DNA from: Diphasiastrum complanatum
Lineage: Eukaryota; Streptophyta; Lycopodiopsida; Lycopodiales; Lycopodiaceae
Assembly: GCA_029204225.1 (NCBI GenBank)
Contig: CM055108.1
Coordinates: 9,848,056-9,912,055 of the forward strand
DNA length: 64,000 nt
Direction: 5' to 3'
Shown here: piece after piece, positions 12,080 to 22,778 of the stretch
Layout: each line of letters opens with the position of its first letter
Numbering within the stretch: the first letter of the stretch is position 1
The notes under the pieces: generated by a model
Seen by the model: the letters and a program-made list of their open reading frames with translations, nothing else
Database searches by the model: none
What the model was told of the DNA's origin: nothing
Position numbers and translations under genes: made by a program

Positions 12080-12514
12080 CATCTGCTCTTGTTCTGTTGC
12101 TTGAAAATTTATTGTTACCTGTGTTATTGTTGTTAAATTTAAAATGGGATAATGGTGAACATTATGTGCTGGTTTTGGGCATGCATGAATCTTATCAATC
12201 GTTGTTTGCAGGTTGTACAAAAGCTTGTTGATCGCGAGCTTGCACCCTGGGAAACCATCGCTATTGGTGGAATATCTGGAGGCTTAGCAGCTGTGTGCAC
12301 CACTCCGTTCGATGTTTTGAAGACCCGAACAATGACAGCAGGGCCAGGGATGCCCTTAACAATGAGTGCAATTGCAATTCATATCATGCAAGAAGAGGGT
12401 GTTTTGGCTCTTTTTAAAGGTGCTCTACCTCGTTTCTTTTGGATTGCTCCACTTGGGGCTATGAATTTTGCAGGGTATGAGTTGGCAAAGAGAGCTATGG
12501 CAAAGGAGGACTAG
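4249..12514 (+). CDS. SAMTL: mitochondrial carrier family protein, SAMTL-like (last four exons)
   Basis: Four exons (4249-4364, 4523-4601, 4759-4992, 12212-12514) joined at GT/AG sites give about 244 residues with one phase throughout. The product closely matches, from my memory of the family, the C-terminal two and a half repeats of the Arabidopsis protein called S-adenosylmethionine carrier-like (SAMTL), a six-helix inner-membrane transporter. Visible family marks are IPCEVLKQR in exon 3 and TPFDVLKTR in exon 4 (carrier signature PX[DE]XX[KR]), plus GFFRGTG and LFKGALPRFFW segments. The first visible residues, TRVQAS, follow the first-repeat signature, which must lie on an upstream exon outside the window. 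No disabling mutation was seen, so I think it is functional. Substrate assignment is by resemblance only. Confidence 0.88.
4523..4601 (+). CDS. SAMTL: carrier gene exon (SHGLRTGIFEASK)
   Basis: Acceptor TAG at 4520-4522 and donor CAG|GTGGGT at 4601/4602. The first T completes the split serine codon and 26 codons follow in frame, with SHGLRTGIFEASKLLLIN as the recognisable core. Confidence 0.85.
4759..4992 (+). CDS. SAMTL: carrier gene exon (second carrier repeat)
   Basis: Acceptor TTATGCAG ends at 4758; donor AAG|GTATCT follows 4992. Seventy-eight codons carry the second repeat signature IPCEVLKQR and the FRGTGVTLCREVPFYVAG helix region, which are strongly conserved in this subfamily. Confidence 0.9.
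5340..5990. other. intron sequence without recognised features
   Basis: AT-rich intron with no repeat or coding structure that I recognise. A short open stretch near 5430-5520 has no familiar motif. Confidence 0.4.
6001..6044. repeat. (CT)n microsatellite
   Basis: About 22 uninterrupted CT units in the long carrier intron, next to an imperfect repeat of a CGCTGATGG-containing segment (about 6050-6200). Confidence 0.95.
6584..6651. repeat. (CT)n microsatellite
   Basis: About 33 uninterrupted CT units. Open frames crossing it are repeat artefacts (poly-SL). Confidence 0.95.
7060..7460. repeat. dispersed CCATCGCTGC-type short repeats
   Basis: The core CCATCGCTG or close variants recur many times in about 400 bp, often followed by CTAGCATCA or CCAGAA. 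Spacing is irregular, so it is a degenerate tandem or scattered minisatellite. The same core appears inside the palindromes at 8840-8914. Confidence 0.75.
7561..7860. mobile_element. foldback / MITE-like element with GAACCGT inverted repeats
   Basis: About 300 bp with multiple GAACCGT and ACGGTTC motifs in both orientations on each side of an AT-rich centre full of TTAATTAA. The outer ends read CCATAGAA on the left and TTCTATGACC on the right, which are inverted complements with mismatch. No coding capacity. A clear target-site duplication could not be assigned. Confidence 0.55.
8652..8719. repeat. (CT)n followed by (CG)n microsatellite
   Basis: About 27 CT units pass directly into a short CG run, then GC-richer sequence. 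Confidence 0.95.
8814..8914. repeat. cluster of three palindromes
   Basis: Positions 8814-8835 form a perfect 22-base palindrome centred on CCAGCTGG. Positions 8840-8878 form two 19-base arms around one base with one mismatch. Positions 8885-8914 form a third inverted repeat on the same CCATCGCTG core. All share a CTGTCCC/GGGACAG stem. Confidence 0.85.
8983..9000. repeat. poly-G run
   Basis: Eighteen consecutive G on the plus strand, with G4/duplex-slippage potential; length may also be affected by sequencing error. Confidence 0.9.
9047..9355 (+). pseudogene. LINE ORF1-like coiled-coil segment
   Basis: One hundred and two codons rich in heptad-like Leu/Glu/Gln/Asn: RMSQLEIENGKLRSDLIGF, then EQLEQENAQLKPQNNVLE. 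This is the leucine-zipper-like N-terminal part of plant L1 ORF1 or gag-like proteins. A frameshift near 9345 moves the frame; continued translation in the other frames shows IRVRGIPDGDKPIEEAKELL, typical of the RNA-binding part of ORF1. There is no clean start, and downstream frames are broken, so it is decayed. Confidence 0.6.
9650..10020 (+). pseudogene. LINE reverse transcriptase fragment, first copy
   Basis: The frame at 9654-9977 contains CPLSPTLFALYIDDLERII, the RT motif preceding the catalytic box, and a shifted frame near 9950-10010 gives YVDDVILLSRSASGLLSC, which includes the catalytic YXDD. A frameshift lies between the two, so no active enzyme is encoded. The fragment ends where a minus-strand copia scrap begins. 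Confidence 0.75.
9985..10122 (-). pseudogene. copia reverse transcriptase scrap inside the LINE
   Basis: Forty-six minus-strand codons read GLLHYCLGVEVWKGKRC followed by LFISQAKYAQKLLKRFNMQ, the well-known copia segment after the YVDD box. It is bounded on both sides by plus-strand LINE RT sequence and has no LTRs. It could be an inserted fragment or filler DNA from repair. Confidence 0.75.
10118..11060 (+). pseudogene. LINE reverse transcriptase, second copy and 3' part
   Basis: Starts with a diverged second version of the PTVLFGIYIDELERVI motif (about 10118-10205), lacks the YXDD box, and continues as LHDFCTRWILGANIGKPKV, FDGQILEVVLSYTYLGILF and a long tail with several frameshifts. The duplicated motif shows that two related LINE fragments lie side by side or that one element carries an internal duplication. 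Non-functional. Confidence 0.65.
11270..11500 (+). pseudogene. coding-like segment of unknown origin
   Basis: One frame stays largely open with serine-rich residues: SYVSFSSARQQSSSYAMSNF followed by DDCNVERQVISVGHTQS. It carries no motif I recognise and ends in stops near 11500. It follows the LINE tail and may be part of it or of another retroelement. Confidence 0.3.
11899..12140. repeat. (GA)n tracts with a duplicated flank of about 60 bp
   Basis: A 60-bp segment beginning CATCTGCTCTTGTTCTGTTG occurs at about 11920-11980 and again at 12079-12138, each copy preceded by a GA run (11899-11919 and 11997-12077). A slippage or unequal-exchange duplication 70 bp upstream of the last exon's acceptor. 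Confidence 0.85.
12212..12514 (+). CDS. SAMTL: carrier gene terminal exon (third carrier repeat)
   Basis: Acceptor TTTGCAG ends at 12211. One hundred codons and a TAG stop at 12512-12514 encode the third repeat with TPFDVLKTR and end in AGYELAKRAMAKED, the usual terminus of this subfamily give or take a short tail. The exon lies about 7.2 kb from the previous one, just after a GA microsatellite and a small tandem duplication. Confidence 0.9.
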   Translation, partial: VVQKLVDRELAPWETIAIGGISGGLAAVCTTPFDVLKTRTMTAGPGMPLTMSAIAIHIMQEEGVLALFKGALPRFFWIAPLGAMNFAGYELAKRAMAKED

Positions 12515-13200
12515 ATGGTGACATGCTGATGGCTATCGAGATTAGTCCTTGAAGGTCAATGCCTCCAACTTTGAGTAACATATGCTTGGCACTTGCAAAC
12601 GCTTAGCTCATGCTAAAGAGATTTATCCCACGTATGCTTGACACTAGCAAAGTTAAGCTCATACTAACGCTGACATACTCTCTAACAAGAAGAATCCAAA
12701 AAGTTCCCAACTGCTATAGGTTGTCTTGACACTTTTCAGTGTTGGCTGACTATTGGAACTTTACGTTCTGGTGCATTTTGGAAAGTGGAGAGTCAAAAGT
12801 ATTTTTTAAGCACAGTTTATGTCACCTATGCTATCAGTGATTTCCCAGAAGCCTTGTTCTCTTGGTACAGGCTTCTTGCAGTCGAAGTGTACTGCTAGAT
12901 TCATTGATGCATTGAAAAGAAGATATAGTTTTATGAAGCTTTTTATTTCAAAATGGTGAGAATATTGCTATCTAAACCTCAGAGGATTTTGTTGTCAAGG
13001 TTTTTAGGATATAGAAAAGTTGCAGGATGAGCCAACGGGCATTCACACTAATAGGAGCCTGTCTTTCGAAACCTCTGCTCAGTGTTGGTGACCTTCCTTG
13101 TGACTATCAAGTATGAAGTTCTGATAACTAGAAGATGATGCAACAGCAGGCTTTCCTTACACCTACAATCTTGCAATAAAGTTGCACTGTTGAGAGCTTT
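12515..13200 (+). other. 3' UTR and flank of the carrier gene
   Basis: Sequence after the stop codon without further exons. A canonical AATAAA lies at 13175-13180. A diverged tandem repeat built on CATATGCTTGGCACT is visible near 12580-12660. The transcript end cannot be fixed from sequence alone. Confidence 0.5.
13175..13180 (+). terminator. candidate polyadenylation signal AATAAA
   Basis: A perfect AATAAA about 660 bp downstream of the carrier stop codon. Such hexamers are common in AT-rich DNA, so this is only a candidate. Confidence 0.3.
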
Positions 13201-14003
13201 GCCGTTAAGAATTTCGATGCAGATTTGATGGGATTAGTCATCATGGTGGACCTAAGTTTCCTCCATTCTATATGGTTGCTTGCTTTGTACACTCATTCTC
13301 AATATTACATCAATATACAGATTTTTCTTACCAGCTTTTGTAAAAGTTACACCAAACTACTGCAGTCCTCTAGGTTTTGAACTACTACCATTGGGTGCAG
13401 ATAAATGTTTGATCTGAACACACCAGTAAGTAGAAGCATACTGATAAAAAATTCTCGATCTGCTATTATCACAGTAGCATTTTGCTGATCCTTAAAAAAT
13501 AGAGGTTTCTAATCAATGAAGGTTTGAAAGACTCCTAAGATGGGCAACAAGTAATGATGCGGAAACCCTTGCAAAGAGTGTCTTGCTCTTCCAAAAAAGT
13601 CCACTTGACTAAATACTTCTTTGAATGTTTTGTTTTTCCATGTCATCATGAGATGGCCTGCCACTGTTTTGTCATAGGTCAATGGCGAAATGATTCAGAT
13701 ATCTGCATTGGAATTCTAGGATATATTGTTAAAGCAGAGGGGTGCTAGTGGTAGATCATTTTTCTATTTCACTCCTAATGTTATAATTATTCACGAGTAT
13801 CCTTGGGCATCTAGTTTAAACTTTAAAGATAAGTCATCCCTATTTGTTCTTATAATCTCATGATCTTATGTGAAGATTTGTGGGCAAACATGAAACATCT
13901 CCTCATTGATATTGACACATGGTTTATTTTGAAGGTACCCTTGATTTGGAAAATAAAAGGAAATTGACATTGAGTTTCAGATTTCAGCTTTGGTGTTGCA
14001 TTC
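13200..14003. other. intergenic, no gene recognised
   Basis: No convincing open frame, repeat or RNA gene was seen in this AT-rich stretch. Confidence 0.4.
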
Positions 14004-14097
14004 CGCTAGCCTCTACAGCACATCTTAGCCCATTTCCTATGAAACATCTTCTGCTAGCCTCTACAGCACATCTTTAGCCCATTTCATATGAAACATC
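14004..14097. repeat. 47-bp tandem duplication
   Basis: Two adjacent 47-bp copies (14004-14050 and 14051-14097) containing GCTAGCCTCTACAGCACATC, with a few substitutions and balancing indels. Confidence 0.9.
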
Positions 14098-14689
14098 ACT
14101 ATCTTTCTTCAAATTTGTTTTACTCTCTAAGTAGTAAATCAGATATTACATCCATGTGTCATGTAATCGGACCATATTTGACTTTTTTTTTGATTGGTCA
14201 TTAATATGACATATAGGAGTTGATTACCTTTTGTTAGATTCTTAGTTACTGCATCTAGGTTTTCGTTTTCATATCCATTAAAAATATCATGCTAGTAGAT
14301 CTAATTTTTATAAGGTGTTTGTAATCACTTGGATAATTGCCTGACATGATTGCTCATAACTCACATGCTCGTCCCTTTGGCGTTGTCTTGCAAAAAGCAA
14401 GACTTTGCACGGAATGCACAATGTTAGCCTAGGATTCTCCAACAAGGCTCCAACAAGGCTACGTTGATATAGCTTTGTTAATGTATGTAACAATTATGGA
14501 TTGATTTTTGTTCACCCTAGTTCTTGGCATGTCTTGGCATGCTGTCATATAACCATTGGAATCATGTTTGAAAAGCTTTTATTATTGTAAAGTCTCTCAA
14601 TATCACTTAACTCTATTTAAAAAAATTGAGCTTAAAGCGGGGTCCACCTATTTATTAAGATTGATGGATATTTTTTGTCCTTATGAAGC

Positions 14690-15850
14690 TTCACAAATAT
14701 TAATCTAGTGCCGATCCTAAGGTTTGTCCATGGGAATGAGCCCTCTGCTTTTAAGATGAGATATATTATTCACCATTGTCGAACTTCAGTACTTTGATTG
14801 GTTCACTAGTCTCTTTCTCTTCTCGCTCTTTGAATTTCTAAAGAGGTTAAATCTCTCTGATCTATGCTTAATAAATATATAGCTATTCTTCTAGAGTATT
14901 TATCAACAAAAATAATAAAAAATATCAATGAGTTTTTATTGAGCCACATATGTACACATGTATGTATAATATCTAACATGTCTTTAGCTACATGCTAGTG
15001 ACTTGGTCTAAATGTATTTCTAGTATGTTTTTTGATAACGCAATTTTGGTAGATAGGAAGTTTGACTTTCCTATTTGGATAGTCGAGATCAAGTACAATA
15101 GATTGCTTAGACATGTTCGATACATATGCATTATTCAAGTGACCAAGTCTATAATGCCAAAGCAATCTTTTATTGATGTGAATAGAAGTATTCAAATCTT
15201 GAGTAGAGTAACAATGACTATGTTTGTACAATTTTTCATGTCTCTTTCGAAGTGCAAGAATCTTGTTTGTCCTATTGACAACTCTGCACTAATCATATTT
15301 AAATGCTACTTTATGTCTTGACAGTAATTTTGCTAATAGATAGCATATTCATAGACAGATGAGATACATAAAGGACTTTAGAGAGTAGCTTGAATTGATC
15401 ATTCTGAATGCTTAATCTTATAATGCCTTCACCTTCAATAGTGTAAGACGTATAGGACGATTCGACTAGTCATGTGTTGAGTAGCTCTGAAATCAAGAAA
15501 CCAGGAGTTGTCATGTAATGCTTTATGATGGTTGATGATAAATGCATCTTAATCCACTTCTTAACTAGGGGCATGAGATGTTTCTACAACTGCATTCACT
15601 TGGTGATTCGATTGCTTCATGTTATTGTTCTTGGCATTCAGTATCCTGCAATCTTGAATCTCGTGGTTGGAGCACTTGCAGTACTTGTAGAACATCTTCT
15701 TCTTTGTCTGTGGATTTGATGATTGCTCTTGATTCTATCTCGGCTTTTGATTCGGCTTAAATGATTTGCATGTGCTATGCCTACTGAAATAGGATGGCGA
15801 GTCAAACAATGTTTGTACTTGATTCTGACTTCAAAGTCGTCAAAATCGAT
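14690..15850 (-). mobile_element. Ty1/copia remnant (gag zinc knuckle to integrase)
   Basis: On the minus strand: a gag zinc-knuckle-like KYCKCSNHEIQDC near 15700 whose first cysteine has become tyrosine; a protease region (WFLDFRATQHMT, then VLYVSHLSMNMLSISKIT) near 15500-15310; a GAG-pre-integrase domain (open frame 14995-15231 with LLWHYRLGHLNNAYVSNMSK); and an integrase start with FFIIFVDKYSRR near 14900. The protease active site is degraded (expected DSG reads DFR). RT, RNase H and LTRs are missing. Dead fragment. Confidence 0.8.
14995..15231 (-). pseudogene. copia GAG-pre-integrase domain
   Basis: A 78-codon frame with the RLGHLN motif and a later basic segment. The expected downstream CXXC pair is degraded: only one cysteine, in IYQNCVIKKHTRNTF, is retained. 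Upstream protease sequence is in other frames, so this is a remnant, not a separate gene. Confidence 0.75.
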
Positions 15851-16139
15851 AAGGTCAATTACATAGACAAATACAAAGTCTAAAGACTCTTAGTTACAGA
15901 ACCAATAGACATATCAGACAATGCTATATGAGAGCAATATCAAATACGACAATAAATCAGAGTAGCATGTAACATTCATACTGACATAATTTTGAATGAA
16001 TGGGCCAATCATATCGTAGCCCTTCATTTAACACTTACCAACCAAATGTGAAATGGGGGTGGTCAATTGCTCGTCAACTCACTTGCCAAGATTTAAAACT
16101 GGGTGGCCAGTGAAAGGGACAAGCAAAGGGACTTGCCAG

Positions 16140-16906
16140 TAGTCTGAAACCATCCTTAGACTCTAGTGTAAGAAGAAGATGACATTGAAGAGGTGTCAAT
16201 TGTACATAGGAAATACTAGTGAATCCACACGTGTCATTTGGGGACTAGCTTACACTAAATGGATAATAGTTCTCATAATGATAGCGAGACTATAAATCTT
16301 AACATGTATGACAATGATGACATTGAGGCTTGCAATAAAATTCTCAACAATGTGGCAAAGTTTTTTGTGCGCACACACCCTACTAATTTAAGACATTGAT
16401 TTTATTGTTGACTTTTGCAAAAAGTTTATTGACCAACTCGAACACATAGTATTGACTTTTATAAAGCAATATAATAAAGTGTTTGCAAAGAAATTAGTAA
16501 CCAATTATTTGAAAAACAATATAATAATTTTTTTGTCAATATCTGCTTTGAAATTCATTAGGGACGTTGGAACATGTTAATGTCTACAAGATTACATGTT
16601 ACTGTCTACAAGAGCTGTACAGATTACAGACGTTGGAACACTCATGTTGCTTGGTCAATATGTTTTTGTCAATATTTGCTTAATTACGGACGTTGGAACA
16701 TGTTACCGTCTACAAGAGCTGTACAGATTACAAATCTTACTTCATGACTTCATGCATGCTTTGCTGCATGGAAATTGTAGTTTTGGATAACGTCGAATGC
16801 ATATGCTACAACCCATACAACATGGGCTACTGAGTCAGATTCTGGGTTCCCATTCAAAGTACTCCCAATATTGCGTGGAACTGAACCTCAAATTTTTGCT
16901 TATAAA
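16140..16906 (+). other. duplicated dirigent-gene promoter lacking its gene
   Basis: Blocks match, in the same order, the 5' flank of the dirigent gene at 25830-26380: GAAGAAGATGACATTGAA, a TGGATAAT...TCATAATGA block, the CTTTGCTGCATGGAAATTG block, the CATTCAAAGT block, and finally TTTTTGCTTATAAA. The copy stops just after the TATA box (16901-16906), where the inverted-duplication block begins. An internal duplication of the GTTGGAACATGTTA...AGAGCTGTACAGATTACA unit (about 16567-16735) is specific to this copy. There is no ORF after it. Confidence 0.8.
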
Positions 16907-17874
16907 GCTCACCCATATACAAAATATAGTCTGCTAAACAAATTTTATAATCCATTCCGGACATGCTCAATATCTTGTATACTTCTTTTTGTGATCCAGT
17001 TGTCACATTTTATTTGGAAAATATTCTTTGCAATAAATTGGTAAAAATTCTCTTAAAAAAAAATACAAACCTGTAACTAAGTTATAAAATAATAATCCAT
17101 ATTAAGATGTTATGTTGTACATTAGGTACCTGAACAACGATGAAAAGCTCTGGTCAGACACTCCATTTGTATGTTGCTAGAAGATTAGAATAATCATCAA
17201 TGTAGTTATTTGCAAAATGTATGCTCTTTAATACAAAGGGGTAAATTTAGCCTTTTTTGTGTAGTAATATTTCATCCTCATCCAAATGGAACTCAATGTC
17301 TTGCCTACACCTTTAAAAGAATAAAATGAAGTGATAAGTGAAAAGCACAAAGATTAAAAAAAAAGAATTGTTCAAAAGCAAATCTCAACAGTGACTCTCA
17401 TTTTTATGTCCAAACTTCTACAAATGATTTTCAACAATGTGTCTCTCACGCATCTTTTGCCCATCACATTCAATGCATGTGTACCATCTTTTTCCCGTCA
17501 CATTAAATTCATATGTACCATAACTTCTGGTTTATCTACAAAATAAAAAGTCTAAGTATAGGTCATCTAAATCAAGTACTTGTTATTTTAGCCTTGAACC
17601 TCAACCAACATATTGTTTGCTAGTGTGAATGCACGTATATTGTTCACTAAATGGACTTGTGTGCCTTCATCACTAGATTCTAAATGCAATTTAGTGAATG
17701 TTTTGTGAATACAATCATTGTGTGAGGCATTGCATGTACATACATAAATAACGTAAGATTAGTGGATATGTTCAATGTGACAACAAATGCACCACATTGA
17801 GTTTATAATAGGTCTTTTTAAATATTATTTCATGTAGTCTCTTAAATGTTGATTCTCATTGTATATGTTTTCTT

Positions 17875-18586
<712 letters not shown>

Positions 18587-19028
18587 AGTTTCTACTTAAA
18601 AATCAAGAATTTTGCATGTGTAGAATTGATCTTTTGTAGGTCAAAACTCAATTAAGGTTTATCAACTTGAAGTAGGTTGATTTCACACGTGTGTAACTAA
18701 AATTGGGCGTTTCTAATTGCATTAGGAAAGCTTCATTATAAGCTACAAGATTCGATATCAGGATTTGTGCAATTGCATGTAGAAATTGGAAGATTCAATT
18801 TTTTGTGATTTTGTCAAAACCCTAATTTTGATTGGATCTCTATTTTTTGAAGTTGATGGACTTTTATACAGTGTTTTTCAATATTAGAAAGTGGCAAGAT
18901 TCATTAGATTGTGTGTGGATTATAGGTTGATCAAGAATTCTTCATTCTATGTCTTGATTTGCTAGTAATAGTGCTAGAAGTTCAAAATTGAGAGTTTCCA
19001 TATCTTTGTGATTTCTTTTTGAGTACAT

Positions 19029-19715
19029 TTGTTGTCATTCAAAAGAGTGCTTTGGGCATTGGAACAAGTTGAAAGGAGAAGATCAGGTCACTTCCACATG
19101 GCTACAAGTGGAGGCTTTATGTTGGAGAGCAATGATAGGCATGCCTCAATCAACTATTCTACTTGGAAGGTGAGGATGGAGTCCTTATTGGAGATGAATG
19201 AGTTGATGGAGATTGTTGCAGCCTCAAGATCAAGTGAGGTATGACAAGAGAGCCAAAAGAGCTCTACACATGATAAAGATGAATGTTACCAATGTGCGTC
19301 TCAAAGAAGTGGTAAGTGTAATTCATCTTGAGAGTCTTGGGAAGCTTTGAAAAAGCTTTATGAATCCAAGTCTACATCTAGAGTGTTGACTCTAAGAAAA
19401 AAAATTCTTCAAGGTTTGCAAAAGAAGGAAGAGAGTGTTCATGCTTTTGCATTGAGAGTTAAAGCATTTAATGATGAGCTAGCATGTATTGATAAAAGCA
19501 ATAAGGAAGGAGAACTTGTTCAAGTTATTCTTAATGGTTTGTTGGATGATCATGCTAACCTTGTTCAAAGATTTGCTATTAAAAGACTTTGCCAAGCATT
19601 GTGGATTTGCAAAAGATTTTGGTGAATGAGGAGTTTAGGCTTCAAGCAAGAGGTGGACCTACATCAACATCTCAATATGAAGAGGAGGCTATGTTCATCA
19701 AAGGCAAGTATAAGG
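19029..19715 (+). pseudogene. copia gag (UBN2-type) fragment
   Basis: The frame starting within LEQVERRRSGHFHMATSGG contains SINYSTWKVRMESLLEMNEL, the conserved N-terminal gag motif. After a deletion and frameshift, 19347-19625 gives LWEALKKLYESKS, then VHAFALRVKAFNDELACI and VQVILNGLLDDHANLVQRFA, the UBN2 gag domain. The zinc knuckle is missing because the frame joins an LTR at about 19716. A homologous gag lies at 57598-58034 (minus). Confidence 0.8.
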
Positions 19716-20363
19716 GCACATATCCTTGTATAATAGGGCGAGTTTGAGTTAGGTAGATCAAGTTCCAATGACATGCAAAAAGTCTATTTGGTCTAGTATG
19801 ACATGCAACAATGTTCACAATGTCTAGATTGACATGCATGTAGATTTACACATAGAATTGGTCAAATATGGACTTGGAGAAACTTGAGCCATCATAAATG
19901 CATTATGTCCTAAGTTTCTATCGAGACATGCATAGCATGCAAATACTCTAATGGACACATGTAAGTAGAATTGTAGGTTCATAGTTGAAAAATTGACATT
20001 TGGAAAAGGTAGGTAGAAGTTAGGTGCAATTTCTGCATGCAAGCTGTTAGGTGTCAATATGGTAGTAGTTTACACCTGAATAAGTGTAGGGAATGCATTG
20101 AATGCTAATAGTACCACAGATTTATGCTCTCCTATATACGTACATATGGTTCTCATTCATTTCTAATGATGAATCAAGCTTTGGTAAGGTCATAATGTCA
20201 AAATTGGATCTCATTCTATTTTGCTTGTAATTGTATTCTCTCTCTACTGGTAGATTGTAGTATTACTCTGCAGGTGATTTGCGTGCTACCATAAAGCATG
20301 GTAAAGATCATTCACACTTTTCGTGTGGTTCCCCACACGTGTGAAGTTGCTAGATTTTTCACA
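19716..20363 (+). repeat. LTR of family B, 5' end truncated
   Basis: Ends in TTTTTCACA immediately before the primer site TGGTATCAGAGCCATACC. The homologous minus-strand LTR is at about 55642-56390, and a shorter relative is at 51785-51960. The left end fuses into copia gag. Confidence 0.75.
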
Positions 20364-20381
20364 TGGTATCAGAGCCATACC
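20364..20381 (+). promoter_or_regulatory. primer binding site (tRNA-Met type)
   Basis: TGGTATCAGAGCCATACC directly follows the LTR end. The TGGTATCAGAGC core is the classic complement of the plant initiator tRNA-Met 3' end used by copia elements. Confidence 0.8.
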
Positions 20382-20907
20382 ATGCCTTGAATGCTACTAA
20401 CATCAGGTGTATGAATAATTTTGTGACAATTCAAGCTAGGAAGCTATTTAGCACTTTTTTGCTATCTATTCTTGAACAGTTTTTGGATAAATGAGGTTAG
20501 AATTGATATTTTCAGTCCAAAACAGAGGATGTACAGAATTTTGACTTTTCACACGTGTGAAAACCATAATACATCATTTCATTCTATTTCCTTGATGCTA
20601 GGTCCAAAGGTACTGAGATTATAGCTTGGTGGAAAGCTAGAAGAGTCTACTTTCCATTGCAATTGGTTTCAATTCATTTTGATAATCATAGTAGGAGTTA
20701 TAAGCTTTAAAGAAGGGTAGGGAGAGACCCAAAACCCGAGTGGACACTTTTTGATGTGAATATATTGCATGCATGATTCATCGTTCACAGTTTGTGTACT
20801 CAATCAAAGATAGAATTGGATAAGACAAGTTTTTGTTGTCATAGTCACATCATTTCACACAAAGGGTTGTGTTTGAGTTGCATGTATGTGTTAAGAGTGT
20901 TTTTCAT
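20382..20907 (+). other. family B retroelement leader, non-coding
   Basis: The 5' leader after the primer site, matched in reverse at 55110-55627. Open frames in it on either strand are shared by both copies but resemble no protein. Confidence 0.6.
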
Positions 20908-21420
20908 TCATTTGCTTGCTTCAACCATTTTTGTCATAATGGTGCAGAGAATCTTATTGAAAGATTTAGCTTGGCCATTACCCCTGGGATAATATGGAGT
21001 ACTAAAAACATCTTCCCAAAAACACTTTATCGTTTGATTAACAAAGTGTGTACCTCGGTCATTGACAATCTCGATCGGACATCCAAATATGATAATGATA
21101 TTTTCATAGAGAAACTTAGCCGTAGATTTTGCATCAACAACTTTGACAGCTTTGGCTTCAACCCACTTGGTCATATAATCAGTTGCTACGATAATCTATC
21201 TGGCTTGAGATCCTCGCACCACAGGACATAATCTAGGCCCCATTTTTCAAATGGCGCTTGCGAATGTAAGGGTCCATAGTTCTGTCTCGTAGACCATCGT
21301 GCTCGTTGGCAAACATCACATGACTGAATATAATTTTCTGTGTCAATGGTGATGAAAACACCCCAAAACACATTTATCTATGCTATGTGACATCGCTCTA
21401 TCCGCTGGCTCTAGCAGCTA
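20908..21420 (-). pseudogene. Ty3/gypsy integrase fragment
   Basis: Minus-strand frames 21186-21371 and 20908-21174 give IQSCDVCQRAR (end of the HHCC zinc domain), FEKWGLDYV (catalytic core start), then TKWVEAKAVKVVDAKSTAKF, IVNDRGTHFVNQ (second Asp) and YYPRGNGQAKSFNK (where the catalytic Glu is normally the residue after AxS; here it reads AKSFNK, so the Glu appears changed). The two parts are in different frames. Dead fragment abutting the left arm of the inverted duplication. Confidence 0.8.
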
Positions 21421-22762
21421 GTTTCAGGGGTCATTTTGGCCCAAGGATGGCCAAAAAAGATACCTTCTTGCCAAAGTTATCCCTTTCCAAAGGGTGACGC
21501 AAATTTGAACTATTTCTTCAAAAAGAAGATTTTTAATGAATAATGACATTTCATGCCCTTCGGGTCCAATATCCATTTCAGAATGAATATTTTTAAAGAA
21601 GTTGAAGGACCAATCGCCCTTCGGACCCCTTCAACCTACATCAAGCCCATCCCATGGCTTGGCATTGATCCGACAGCCCACGATGATTCAATCTTTATCG
21701 TTGATGTAAGAGGGTCATAAATCAATGGTCTACAGCCGTTTAACACCCTTAAGTCTTCTCCTGTAGCCGCCACCCACTTCAAAACACTACCCTCCTACTT
21801 TAATTGGCCGCCCAAGCTCTCCCACGAGCTCTTTCCTCCTCCTCCTTCCTCCCTCACCTTGTAGCTATGGTAAACAAGGGTTTTGGCAGCCACCTTCAAA
21901 TCATTCCAACATTCTGATGAGACTGCGGCTGCCCACGGCCTCCTGGCCTTACTTCCACTCCTGTAGGGCACCCACCATCATGGCTTTACAGCTTGGAAAT
22001 TTGACTCCTACAGCTCAAGATCCAAGGTTTTCACTAGCAAGCTTTTTGGGGTTTGAAGACCTCTCGCTACCAATCAATCCAGCATCCTAATGAGGGCACG
22101 GCTGTCCACGGCCTTTTAGAAGCAGCTCCTCTATAGTAGGGTGCCCACCATCCATGCTTCGTTGGTAGAAACCCTAGTTGTCCATTTTTTTTTCCCATAG
22201 GCAGAGAGAAAGGTTAATTGCTCTTTACATGCTTCATGGCTGACTACATCCTTCTAAAATTAGCTTGGCCTCAGTAGAACCTTCTTGAGTAGTAATTGAT
22301 AGTGCCCAATTCCATCAACCGTAGAGAAAGATCCATGGTTTTTTGATTTTTTCCGAAAACTAGACCACCGTAGCTAGTTCCCCGAACTGCTTCTTTCTCT
22401 TCACACTGTGAATGGATTTCAAAATCCACTCACCCCTGAGTTACTACTACCTTGCAACTTGTTCTGATCCACTCCGCTCCCCAATTGACGGAGTACTTAG
22501 AGAAACCCAGCCAACTTCCTATCATAGCCACATACAACCATTTTAGAGCAATTTTTCGTGAATTCTCCTGGGAATCCACTTACGACGATTGTTCTGATCT
22601 TCTCCAAAGCTCCAATCGAAGGAACTTTGCTGTCTCCTGCCATCCGGACTGCCGATACCCTGTATGGAGTCCTCTCTCCTGAGACGCTCTGGGTGCTATT
22701 TCTCTTGGTGAAAGACGCTATCCCATAGCTCCATCAGATCGTGCATACCTGCAACACCCTGA
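21421..22762. other. non-coding retroelement leader-like region with internal repeat
   Basis: GC-richer than its surroundings and bounded on the right by a minus-strand primer site. A diverged repeat of GGCTGCCCACGGCC and GGGCACCCACCATC occurs near 21930-21980 and again near 22090-22155. No coding domain recognised. Confidence 0.4.
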
Positions 22763-22775
22763 CGCTCTGATACCA
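22763..22775 (-). promoter_or_regulatory. primer binding site, minus strand
   Basis: The minus strand reads TGGTATCAGAGCG, the tRNA-Met type site, three bases after the end of the LTR of family C. Confidence 0.7.
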
Positions 22776-22778
22776 AGT

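Noticed and set aside
20792-21231. Frames shared by both inverted arms (near 20792 and 55070), with cysteine-rich start
   Set aside because: Located in a retroelement leader, frame diverges immediately outside the shared part, and no domain is visible.
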